A stretch of 10,317 bases of DNA from Candidatus Zixiibacteriota bacterium (GTDB lineage: Bacteria > Blakebacterota > Blakebacteria > Blakebacterales > Blakebacteraceae). The position numbers and the translations under genes were made by a program. The stretch is taken from contig JAUVWC010000015.1 of NCBI GenBank assembly GCA_030604325.1, positions 1-10,317 on the forward strand. The letters run 5' to 3'. This document shows, in pieces, positions 1-6,609 of the stretch (its first letter is position 1; the number at the start of each line of letters is the position of its first letter). A model generated the notes under the pieces. That model did no database searches. It was not told where the DNA came from and was given only the letters and a program-made list of their open reading frames with translations.

Positions 1-1076
1 ACGAACCACTGCTCGGACAGCATCGGCTCAACCACGGTATCGCAGCGCTGGCAGTGCCCCACCGAGTGTCCGTGTTCGGCTATCTCCAGCAGAAGGCCTT
101 CACGTTTCAGGTCCTCCACCACCGCCTCACGTGCCTCATATCGCTCCATACCCTCGTACGGCCCCCCCACCTCCGTGATACGGGCGGTGGTATCGATAGC
201 CACCAGCGAGGGAAGGTCGCGGCGCCGGGCGATCTCGAAGTCGTTGGGATCGTGGGCGGGGGTCACCTTCACCGCACCTGTGCCGAAGTCCCGGTCGACT
301 GCATCGTCTGCGATCACGGGAATCGCCCGGTTCAGCAATGGCAATATCACGTTGGCGCCAACGAGGTCGCTGTAACGGTCGTCATCCGGGTGGACCGCCA
401 CCGCGGTATCCCCCAGCATCGTCTCCGGCCGTGTGGTGGCCACCACGATGCCCGGGCCTCCATCCTCGCCCGGATAGCGGATGTGCCAGAGATGGCTCTC
501 CTCCTCGAGGTGCCTGACTTCTTCGTTGGAGAGCGCGGTATGGCACCGCGGGCACCAGTTGATGATGTAATTGCCGCGGTAGATCAGACCTTTCTCATGC
601 AGGCGGGCAAACACCTCGGTGACCGCCTCGGACAGCCTTTCGTCCATGGTGAAACGCTCACGGCCCCAATCCACACTCTGTCCCATCCGGCGGATCTGCT
701 GCGTGATCGTGCTACCGTACTCCTTGACCCACTCCCACACCCTGCGGACAAAACCCTCACGGCCCAGCTCGTCCCGGCTGCTACCCTCCTCCTCCAGGTT
801 TCGCTCTACTACATTCTGGGTGGCGATCCCGGCGTGGTCGGTGCCGGGTAGCCATAGCACCCGCCGGCCCCTCATACGCTGGAAGCGGATCGGGATGTCC
901 TGGAGCGTATGGTCCAGGGCATGACCCATATGGAGGATGCCGGTCACGTTCGGAGGAGGGATGGTAATAGAGTATTCCTCCCCCTCGCCGCGTGGGGCGA
1001 AGACACCGGCCTCCTCCCACCGCTCGTACCAGCGCTCCTCAATGGCGCCCGGATTATATGACTTGTCCATCTGCAT
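1..1076 (-). CDS. valS: Valyl-tRNA synthetase, N-terminal part (runs off left edge)
   Basis: Class I aminoacyl-tRNA synthetase that charges tRNA-Val with valine in the cytoplasm. About 358 codons of a protein usually near 900 residues are present. Visible landmarks are the TIPPPNVTG signature at residues 38-46, the HIGH-type ATP motif as HMGH at 49-52, and the GTDHAG segment at 78-83. The CP1 editing domain shows TTRPETMLGDTAV near 214-226, and GTGAVKVTPAHD lies near 265-276. Two Cys pairs, CPRC at 175-178 and CQRC at 342-345, match the zinc-binding pairs known from Thermus ValS. The last complete residues are SEQWF, typical just before the catalytic core resumes; the KMSKS motif lies outside the window. 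The ATG at 1076 is preferred because a GGGA sequence lies 10 bases upstream; an in-frame ATG at 1070 is the alternative. It follows the transporter ATPase gene by 58 bases. Confidence 0.97.
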   Translation of the reverse strand, partial: MQMDKSYNPGAIEERWYERWEEAGVFAPRGEGEEYSITIPPPNVTGILHMGHALDHTLQDIPIRFQRMRGRRVLWLPGTDHAGIATQNVVERNLEEEGSSRDELGREGFVRRVWEWVKEYGSTITQQIRRMGQSVDWGRERFTMDERLSEAVTEVFARLHEKGLIYRGNYIINWCPRCHTALSNEEVRHLEEESHLWHIRYPGEDGGPGIVVATTRPETMLGDTAVAVHPDDDRYSDLVGANVILPLLNRAIPVIADDAVDRDFGTGAVKVTPAHDPNDFEIARRRDLPSLVAIDTTARITEVGGPYEGMERYEAREAVVEDLKREGLLLEIAEHGHSVGHCQRCDTVVEPMLSEQWF

Positions 1077-1134
1077 AGGGATCGTTTCCCGCCGGTGAGT
1101 TAAAACCCCAAGAAAGGTACCATAGAGCCGGGTG

Positions 1135-1962
1135 TCAACGGGAGGGCGACTCCCGTCGGCGCAGCTCCTCGCGCGCACGCCCCGACAGGGGAATGACCAT
1201 CAGTTTTCCGGTCAGGTCATTGGTGTCGACATACACGTCGGTGTGGAACACCTCTGTCAGGTTGGCATAGGTGAGCACCTCATCGGTGACACCCTGGGCA
1301 TGAACCCGACCATCCCGGAGAAGGTAGATGCGATCGCAGTACTCTGCCGCCAGGTTGAGATCGTGCAGGGTTGTCAGCACGCTCACGCCCTTCTCAACGA
1401 CCAGGTCCCGCACCAGGTCGTAGAGTTCCACCTGATAACGGATGTCCATGAAGCTCGTGGGTTCATCGAGCAGCAACACTCCGGGCTGCTGGGCCAGGGC
1501 GCGGGCGAATATAACCCGCTGTCTCTCTCCCGAGGATAGACGTTGAATGTTGCGGGAGGCCAGGTGGGCGGCGCCGGAACGCTCCAGGGCTTGACGTGCG
1601 ATTCCGATATCGGCCGCGGTCTCGAACGAGAGCCCGCCCATATGGGGGTGTCTGCCCATCAGCACCACTTCCAGAGCGGTAAAGGGAAGGGCTGCCTCCG
1701 TCTCCTGCGGAACCACTGCCACTCTGCGGGCGAGTTGCCGGCGCGGCAGGCTGCGGATCTCCTCCCCATCGAGGTGTACACTACCCGCATATCCCTTCAG
1801 CACTCCGGAGAGCACTTTGATAATGGTGGTCTTTCCCGAACCATTCGGTCCGATTACTCCCACAACCTCACCCGACTCCACCTCGAGCGATACCTCCCTC
1901 AGTACCGGTTCTTCAGCGTAGGCATAGCTGAGATCGGACGCAACAAGGTGGATACCGGCCAT
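1135..1962 (-). CDS. ABC importer ATPase, BtuD/FecE/HmuV type
   Basis: Cytoplasmic ATPase subunit that powers uptake of an iron-siderophore, haem or cobalamin-type substrate through the adjacent permease. With the ATG at 1962 the protein has 275 residues, close to the family's usual 255-270. Motifs are complete: Walker A GPNGSGKT at 38-45, Q-loop Gln86, signature LSSGERQ at 142-148, Walker B VLLLDE at 162-167, D-loop SFMD at 170-173 and switch His200 in TTLHDLNLAAE. GRHPHMGG near 103-110 is typical of the FecE/HmuV branch. The frame is open up to an ATG at 2052, and another ATG at 2007 would overlap the permease by 14 bases. I chose 1962 because homology begins there (IHLVASDLSYAY) and GGAG lies 12 bases upstream, although the 2007 start would mirror the overlaps elsewhere in the window. 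Third gene of the transporter operon. Confidence 0.93.
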   Translation of the reverse strand: MAGIHLVASDLSYAYAEEPVLREVSLEVESGEVVGVIGPNGSGKTTIIKVLSGVLKGYAGSVHLDGEEIRSLPRRQLARRVAVVPQETEAALPFTALEVVLMGRHPHMGGLSFETAADIGIARQALERSGAAHLASRNIQRLSSGERQRVIFARALAQQPGVLLLDEPTSFMDIRYQVELYDLVRDLVVEKGVSVLTTLHDLNLAAEYCDRIYLLRDGRVHAQGVTDEVLTYANLTEVFHTDVYVDTNDLTGKLMVIPLSGRAREELRRRESPSR

Positions 1963-1993
1963 GCAATCGGATTTCTCCAGCGTGGCCGCCGTC

Positions 1994-3028
1994 TCAGGCG
2001 AATACATAGTCGGCACCTTTGCGTCGAAGAAGCAGGAGGAAGAAAGGACCACCCACCAGCGCCGTCACCACACCCACCGGTATCTCATTCGGATATACCA
2101 GCATGCGTGCCATCAGATCGGCAGCCACCAGAAACGCCGCACCTCCCAGGAAACCGGCCGGCAGCAATAGACGGTGGTCCGGTCCCAGCACAATCCGCAG
2201 CAGGTGAGGCACAACCAGCCCTACAAATCCGATCATGCCCGCTACCGAAACAGCCATCCCGGTGAGCAGGGAGCCGAGGACGAAGGTGCGGTGCTTTATT
2301 CGTTCCACCTCAACCCCCACTTGCTGGGCCCCCTCCTCTCCCAGACTGAGGGCGTTGTAGTTGCGGGCCATAGCCAGAAGAACCACCGTGACCAGTATGG
2401 CGCCGGCGGCCAGTCCCACAACCGACACATACCGGTAGTCGTCCGGTACCCTACCCATCAGGTAGAACACGATGGCGTGGAGCTGTTCGAGCGAGGCGAT
2501 ACTCTGTATGAAGTAGATAAGAGCCGCGCAGAAAGCATTGAAGATGACCCCGGTGAGCAGGATCGTATGCACCGTAAACCGGCCGCCGATGGTGGCGATC
2601 CGCTCAATGAGGACCAGCGCGCCGAGCGCCCCCAGGAAGGCGAACCCCGGCACACCCAGCTGTCCCAGCAGACTACTCCCTGTGCCCATTCCCCCCAGCA
2701 TGGCCCGCACCCCCCCGATGCTTGCCCCACCCGATACTCCGAGAATGTAGGGATCTGCCAGAGGATTCCGCAGAAGCGCCTGAAATACGATACCGGCCAC
2801 CGTGAGAGCCCCACCCAGTATGGCGGCCAGCAGAACCCTGGGCAGGCGCACCTCCAGCAGGATCGTGCGCTCCACTGGGGAAAGCGTTTCAGGTTGGAAG
2901 AAGAGCCGGAAGAGGGAGACATTGCCGGCACCAAGGTTCCCCGCCAGAAGGATGCAGGCGAACAGGAGGGCGGCCAGGATGAGGGTCCAGCCCACTACCC
3001 GCCGGGCTGTCAGGTGCTCACGGGACAT
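1994..3028 (-). CDS. ABC importer permease, FecCD/BtuC family
   Basis: Inner-membrane permease subunit of a type II ABC importer, expected to act as a homodimer. The protein has 344 residues, normal for the family, and consists almost wholly of hydrophobic segments, consistent with about ten membrane helices. Family landmarks are RLPR at 61-64, followed by a glycine-rich helix and QALLRNPLADPYILGVSGGA (83-102). A cytoplasmic coupling-helix region lies around 225-239 (NALSLGEEGAQQVGV). GFVGLVVPHLLR is at 267-278 and EIPVGVVTALVGGPFF at 315-330. The start at 3028 overlaps the end of the binding-protein gene by 11 bases (the ATG lies inside the sequence that holds its TGA), suggesting translational coupling. 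The substrate cannot be fixed from this subunit; vitamin B12, haem and ferric siderophore transporters share these motifs. Confidence 0.95.
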   Translation of the reverse strand: MSREHLTARRVVGWTLILAALLFACILLAGNLGAGNVSLFRLFFQPETLSPVERTILLEVRLPRVLLAAILGGALTVAGIVFQALLRNPLADPYILGVSGGASIGGVRAMLGGMGTGSSLLGQLGVPGFAFLGALGALVLIERIATIGGRFTVHTILLTGVIFNAFCAALIYFIQSIASLEQLHAIVFYLMGRVPDDYRYVSVVGLAAGAILVTVVLLAMARNYNALSLGEEGAQQVGVEVERIKHRTFVLGSLLTGMAVSVAGMIGFVGLVVPHLLRIVLGPDHRLLLPAGFLGGAAFLVAADLMARMLVYPNEIPVGVVTALVGGPFFLLLLRRKGADYVFA

Positions 3029-3986
3029 GATCGGTCATCGGACCCAATTCCTCGGGGGAAACCGCGCCAAAGAGCTCGGGGTGGATCAGCTTCCCCATCA
3101 GTTCGGCCATTTCCGGAAGGCGGGGGCCGGGGATAGTAATTCGCAGGGGGTCTATCCAGTAGACCCTGTTCTCTCGCACGGCGGGCAGGAAATCCCACTG
3201 CCCCCAGAATCCCGGCCTGCGGCCACGCATGGCCCCAGGGCGGTTGTCTGATGCATCGATGATGACCTCCGGCAGGCGCTCGATGGCCGCCTCCATCGAC
3301 ACCAGCTGATAGGGACTCCATGCATCAGCAAAGACGTTTTCTCCACCGGCCGTCCTGATTACTTCATCGATGTGAGAGCCTGGTCCAGCCGCGTAGAGAG
3401 GCTTGCTGCCCACTACGAAGAGTACGCGCCGGGCCGTGGCGCCAGCTGCCCTGGTGCGCACCGCTTCCATCCTTTCTCGGATCCCCGTCACCAGTGCACC
3501 GGCTTCCTCCTCCCTGCCGACCACTCTTCCCAGTTCCTCAAACGATGCAAGCACCCCTTCATAGGTTTCAGTGTCCAGGGCGAGTACCTCAATGCCCACC
3601 TTGCGCAGCCTGTCGTTTGCCCGCCGGCCGGCTCTGCTCTCCACCGTCACCATCAGGTTCACATGCAGGCTGAGCACCAGTTCCAGATTAGGTGTGTTAT
3701 AGGCACCTATCTTGGGAAGTGCCGCCACATCCGGTGGCCATCGGACAAAGTCCCCTACCGCCACCACCCGATCGAGAAGATCGAGCCCCTGGAGCATCTC
3801 GGCACCCGCCGGTGCCATGACGGCAATGCGCAGGGCTGCGCCGACGGCATCCTGTTGGGTGGACCGCTCCTCGAGCTTGCTCCTCTCCTGGCATCCGGGT
3901 GCGAGAACGGTCGCCGCAATCAGCATTAATAAAGCCAGCTGCCGGCTCGGCGGGAGGGCGAAAGCTGCAGCTGACCTCATTCTCAT
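3018..3986 (-). CDS. Periplasmic substrate-binding lipoprotein, BtuF/FecB type
   Basis: Class III periplasmic binding protein that delivers a metal-chelate ligand to the FecCD-type permease. 322 residues. The N-terminus has a basic stretch, a hydrophobic core at about 17-29 and a lipobox-like LAPGC ending at Cys32, so it is probably a lipoprotein; Ala at -3 is less usual than Leu. Two lobes are visible: LRIAVMAPAGAEML at 52-65 and RVLFVVGSKPLYAAGPGSH at 187-205. The latter is followed by IDEVIRTAGGENVFAD and SPYQLVSMEA at 224-233. Glu63 and Glu232 sit where BtuF-like proteins place the two glutamates that dock onto permease arginines. WPP at 83-85 and GxGS-like ligand-loop residues recall BtuF-like members. 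No TonB-dependent receptor or cobalamin riboswitch is nearby, so cobalamin, haem and siderophore remain possible. The two ATGs at 3986 and 3980 are both plausible starts; GTAGGG lies 11 bases before the first. Confidence 0.9.
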   Translation of the reverse strand: MRMRSAAAFALPPSRQLALLMLIAATVLAPGCQERSKLEERSTQQDAVGAALRIAVMAPAGAEMLQGLDLLDRVVAVGDFVRWPPDVAALPKIGAYNTPNLELVLSLHVNLMVTVESRAGRRANDRLRKVGIEVLALDTETYEGVLASFEELGRVVGREEEAGALVTGIRERMEAVRTRAAGATARRVLFVVGSKPLYAAGPGSHIDEVIRTAGGENVFADAWSPYQLVSMEAAIERLPEVIIDASDNRPGAMRGRRPGFWGQWDFLPAVRENRVYWIDPLRITIPGPRLPEMAELMGKLIHPELFGAVSPEELGPMTDHVP

Positions 3987-4188
3987 ACTACAAATAACCC
4001 TACTTCTATGCGCTGCATTACGCAGCGGTGCCGACGCTGGTGCACCGTGAGCCGGGGAAGACTCGTCCTCTAACTTGAAACTAGTCGGCCTTTAGACTTT
4101 GCGTCAAGAGAGCTAGTCCGCCGGTGCGGATGCAGCGGAGGATGAATTCCGACGGATTTATGACTCGGGACACTATTTGGCGGGGTGA
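3987..4188 (-). promoter_or_regulatory. Intergenic leader of the transporter operon
   Basis: This 202-base gap lies between the HtrA-like gene and the transporter operon and is the largest non-coding stretch in the window, so it most likely carries the transporter promoter. Reading the minus strand I see TTGACG at 4107-4102, but no convincing -10 hexamer 16-18 bases on, so no promoter is placed. I see neither a B12 box nor the long conserved core of a cobalamin riboswitch, nor a Fur-box-like palindrome. A weak 5-bp stem (TCCGC/GCGGA) lies near 4118-4131 without a following T-run, so it is not a clear intrinsic terminator for the upstream operon. A stronger hairpin is listed separately. Confidence 0.4.
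4011..4027 (-). other. Perfect 6-bp inverted repeat in transporter leader
   Basis: CGCTGC and GCAGCG arms flank a 5-base loop, ending about 24 bases before the binding-protein start codon. On the minus strand the hairpin would sit in the 5' leader of the mRNA. No T-run follows directly, so it is not an intrinsic terminator. It could be an operator half-site pair or a leader hairpin; a chance repeat in GC-rich sequence is also possible. Confidence 0.3.
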
Positions 4189-5427
4189 TCAGTCGGGGGG
4201 CGGCCTGCGTGCCCTGGTGGCCCTCAAGAGTTCAAAAAGGTCCTGTTCCAGGCTGAGGAGCAGGGATGTCACGTTGGGTTTGACCAGCTCGTAACCAGGC
4301 ATAGCAAACAGCCGGTTGAATCCCTCGACCAGCGTACGCCAGCGAGCAAGTTCCGCCATATCCGAGGCACTGCGCAAACCGAAGGACGCCACCGACTGCC
4401 GCGGCATGTCCGCCCGGCGGTCTCCAACAATGATGGTGAGCTCGAGCATGGTGGTATCCCGCATGACCTTAACCGGTACGGCCGTGCCGGGAACAGTGGT
4501 CAGCACCAGTTCCCTCAGATGCAGCGGGTCGCGCAGCTTCTCCCCCCCGTAGTGAGTGACCATGTCACCGCCGCGCAGTCCCGCCAGCGCGGCCGGGCTC
4601 CCTTCATCCACCATCCGCAGCACTATCTGGTCACTTCTCGCCGGATCCGCCTCGGCCCCAAAGTACCCCCACCGCACGTGGCCGAACTGCTCCAACTCGG
4701 TGGCCACACGGGCGGCGAGATCGGCGGTAACCGCAACCGTATTGTCCGCACCGGCCTGGGCCGGTTCGTTACTGCTGGCGAACGCCACCACCCCGACCAC
4801 CTCGCCCCGCGGATTCAGCAGTGGGGCTCCGCTGAGCCCGCCGTAGATGGGCAGCGTGGTAAAGATGAGTCCGGTGGGCAGAACCGCCTTCACCTCACCG
4901 CCGTGCAGTATCGTTCTCTCTCCCAGTGGGTCTGCCAGGAGGACCACGTCCCCGCGCACACTCGGCCGGCCAGCAAGCGGCGGCGGTTCGTTGCTGGACA
5001 GCAGTTCATTCACGGAGAGCAGAGCGAGACCGGTGTGAGGGTCGGTTCCCAGCAGTACGGCCGGCATCCTACGTCTGCCGGTCTGCACCTCGATGGAATC
5101 CGCACCGGCCACCACCGTCAGTGCTGTCAATACGCGGTTGGAGGCCCCGAACCGCACGCCCGATCCGATATTCACCACATCGACTACCCGGCCCTGGCCG
5201 CCGCCGGAACGATTCAGGGCGGGACCCAGCTGTATCCGCACATGGGCCAGTACGCGCACGGCGCTCTGCTGCCCCTTGGCCAGGAGAGCTTCAAATGGTA
5301 TGGGGGCTCTGGTGGGGTCGGTATCCGGGGCCTGGGCGAAGCCGTCAACGGGTATGACCAGAATGAATGCGGACAGTAACAGTAGGCTGCGGCGAAACAT
5401 GTAGGCAACGTGGGAATTGATGTGCAT
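4189..5427 (-). CDS. Exported HtrA-like trypsin-fold/PDZ protein, probable pseudoprotease
   Basis: Resembles DegP/HtrA (S1C) proteins: signal peptide, chymotrypsin-like domain (about 50-245), one PDZ domain (about 250-338) and a 70-residue tail. With ATG at 5427 it has 412 residues; an ATG at 5400 would give a shorter signal peptide (403 residues). The signal segment is FRRSLLLLSAFILVIPVDGFAQA. The fold is marked by GSGVRF at 88-93, TDPHTGLALLSV at 128-139 and GGLSGAPLLNPRGEVVGV at 196-213. The PDZ domain shows DEGSPAALAGLRGGDMV at 274-290. The catalytic His expected in TNxHVV is replaced: the segment reads LTALTVV (Thr104). The Asp expected in TDLAxL is Gly133. Ser199 of the GNSGGP-like motif remains. 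Proteolysis by the usual triad is therefore unlikely. It starts 19 bases after the anti-sigma gene, pointing to a role in sensing or regulating envelope stress, possibly as a binding or scaffold protein. Confidence 0.85.
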   Translation of the reverse strand: MHINSHVAYMFRRSLLLLSAFILVIPVDGFAQAPDTDPTRAPIPFEALLAKGQQSAVRVLAHVRIQLGPALNRSGGGQGRVVDVVNIGSGVRFGASNRVLTALTVVAGADSIEVQTGRRRMPAVLLGTDPHTGLALLSVNELLSSNEPPPLAGRPSVRGDVVLLADPLGERTILHGGEVKAVLPTGLIFTTLPIYGGLSGAPLLNPRGEVVGVVAFASSNEPAQAGADNTVAVTADLAARVATELEQFGHVRWGYFGAEADPARSDQIVLRMVDEGSPAALAGLRGGDMVTHYGGEKLRDPLHLRELVLTTVPGTAVPVKVMRDTTMLELTIIVGDRRADMPRQSVASFGLRSASDMAELARWRTLVEGFNRLFAMPGYELVKPNVTSLLLSLEQDLFELLRATRARRPPPD

Positions 5428-5446
5428 CTGTGGCCGGCTTCTCAGG

Positions 5447-5995
5447 CTAGAAACGCACCGCCCGGGCCCCGCGAATCCGTGATGGTTCCCTCTTGGCCGC
5501 CGAGTCTTGTGCTGCCGCCTGCTGCTCGAAGAGGCCGGGTGCATTATCCTCCCCGACCTGTGCCGGGAGCACATACCTCTCCCAGCGGGGAGATTGGGCG
5601 GTCTGTATCTCAGGAGAAGCAGAAAGGGACCGCTGGGCCGGAGAGTTCCCCATCCTGCCGGGCATACTCACCATAATCAGCAGTATCGCGGCTGCTACGG
5701 TTGAGGTGATGAAGGGTAAGGGACGCACAGAAGGCATGGAGGCCTCGCGCCGAGCCAGTCGACGGACAGCCCGCTTTATCGACCAGGCGATCTCCGGGCC
5801 TGCTTCAATGCCATCCAGTTTCTTCAGGTCGGTAACCAGCGCCTTCACACCCTCTAGACGCTGCCGGCACTCGGGACACTGCTCCAGATGAGCGGCAATC
5901 TCCTGTTCCACAGATGCCGGCAGGGAGCGGTCCAGGTAGGCCGAAAACGATTCGGCCACGAGCTGACAGTATCCGGATGATTTACGTACTCTCAT
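5447..5995 (-). CDS. Membrane-anchored zinc-finger anti-sigma factor (zf-HC2 type)
   Basis: Probably binds and silences the ECF sigma factor encoded just upstream. 182 residues. The N-terminal cytoplasmic ZAS domain shows Cys10, then FSAYLDRSLPASVEQEIAAHLEQC with His36, Cys40 and Cys43, giving the H-x3-C-x2-C motif characteristic of zinc-containing anti-sigma domains. A basic linker (about 73-83) leads to one membrane segment at about 93-111. The remaining 70 residues would lie in the periplasm and have low complexity (Ala, Ser, Gln, Glu), with no domain that I recognise. The ATG at 5995 overlaps the end of the sigma gene by 14 bases, the usual coupling of a sigma/anti-sigma pair. Release could follow regulated intramembrane proteolysis, as in RseA, or a redox or zinc switch at the Cys motif; the sequence does not decide. 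Confidence 0.88.
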   Translation of the reverse strand: MRVRKSSGYCQLVAESFSAYLDRSLPASVEQEIAAHLEQCPECRQRLEGVKALVTDLKKLDGIEAGPEIAWSIKRAVRRLARREASMPSVRPLPFITSTVAAAILLIMVSMPGRMGNSPAQRSLSASPEIQTAQSPRWERYVLPAQVGEDNAPGLFEQQAAAQDSAAKREPSRIRGARAVRF

Positions 5996-6596
5996 GCCAC
6001 TTACCCAACTTATCCTGCAGAATTAGTCTGCCTCTGTTTAAGCGAGATTTTACCGTACCGACAGGAACCTGAACAATACCGGCGATCTCCTCGTACGTCA
6101 TCTCCTGGATGTCACGCAGAATCACTACCTCTCTGTATCTCTCCGGAAGCTCCTGCAACTCCTTGGCCAGTTCTTCCACCGCCATCCGGCCCTCCACGAT
6201 GCGGTCGGGCCCGCTTCTGCCGTCGGGGAGCTCGACATCTGCTTCATTCTCCGAGCGGGAGGGGCCGAGGCGGAGCATGCGCCACCGCTTGCGTCTGCGC
6301 CATTCACTCCGGGCCAGATTTCCGGCGATGGTGTAAATCCATGTAGAGAAAGAGGCAATGTTCTTGAACTCGGCCCGTTTCCGCCACACACGGAGGAAGG
6401 TTTCCTGGAGAAGGTCCTCCGCCGTATCGGAATCCTTCAGGAATCTCATCAGGTAGCCGTAGAGGCGATCGTAGTAGCGGTCCACCAACAGATCGAAGGC
6501 CACCAGATTCCCCTCCAGGCTGTTGGAGAGGAGGGCTTCGTCTGACATCAGTGGCAGATCGGCTTGCTCTACGTCTTTTTTTGTCACTATTAACAT
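5982..6596 (-). CDS. ECF-type RNA polymerase sigma factor (sigma-70 family, RpoE/SigW-like)
   Basis: Extracytoplasmic-function sigma factor of 204 residues with the two expected domains. Region 2 spans about 31-103, with AFDLLVDRYYDRLYGYLMRF, the TAEDLLQETFLRVW core-binding helix at 58-71 and FSTWIYTIAGNLARSEWRRR at 83-102 for -10 recognition. Region 4 spans about 142-196, with LQELPERYREVVILRDIQE and the helix-turn-helix MTYEEIAGIVQVPVGTVKSR at 166-185. No region 3, as expected. The start at 6596 follows the lnt stop by 13 bases with a weak GGGG ribosome site; an in-frame ATG at 6548 would still leave both domains intact. The next gene is its likely anti-sigma factor and the third an HtrA-like protein, pointing to an envelope-stress regulon. 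Subgroup and target promoters cannot be named from the sequence alone. Confidence 0.95.
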   Translation of the reverse strand: MLIVTKKDVEQADLPLMSDEALLSNSLEGNLVAFDLLVDRYYDRLYGYLMRFLKDSDTAEDLLQETFLRVWRKRAEFKNIASFSTWIYTIAGNLARSEWRRRKRWRMLRLGPSRSENEADVELPDGRSGPDRIVEGRMAVEELAKELQELPERYREVVILRDIQEMTYEEIAGIVQVPVGTVKSRLNRGRLILQDKLGKWHEST

Positions 6597-6609
6597 ACGG
6601 CCCCTATCT

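Noticed and set aside
54..851. 265-residue plus-strand open frame
   Set aside because: Antisense to valS, whose frame carries all expected motifs. The plus-strand translation looks like reverse-complement noise, rich in His, Arg and Pro, with no recognisable domain.
1077..1134. T-box or other leader element before valS
   Set aside because: The gap is only 58 bases, too short for a T-box, and shows no convincing hairpin or terminator.
2174..3136. 320-residue plus-strand open frame
   Set aside because: Lies opposite the clearly real FecCD permease; its composition (His, Gln, Pro, Glu-rich) is the usual shadow of a hydrophobic gene.
4079..4107. Sigma-70-type promoter beginning at TTGACG in the transporter leader
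   Set aside because: The -35-like hexamer is good, but the best -10 at 16-18 bases matches only about half of TATAAT, so I do not place a promoter.
4118..4131. Intrinsic terminator after the HtrA-like gene
   Set aside because: Only a 5-bp stem and no U-tract follows.
3987..4188. Cobalamin riboswitch ahead of the BtuF-like gene
   Set aside because: I could not find a B12 box or the conserved core helices, and the region is short for a full element.
4519..5379. 286-residue plus-strand open frame
   Set aside because: Opposite the HtrA-like gene, which has a signal peptide and PDZ motifs; no family recognised in the shadow.
5428..5574. Longer HtrA-like protein starting at the ATG at 5574
   Set aside because: The extra 49 residues are antigenic-noise-like (Arg, Ser, His-rich), overlap the anti-sigma gene by 128 bases and would bury the signal peptide.
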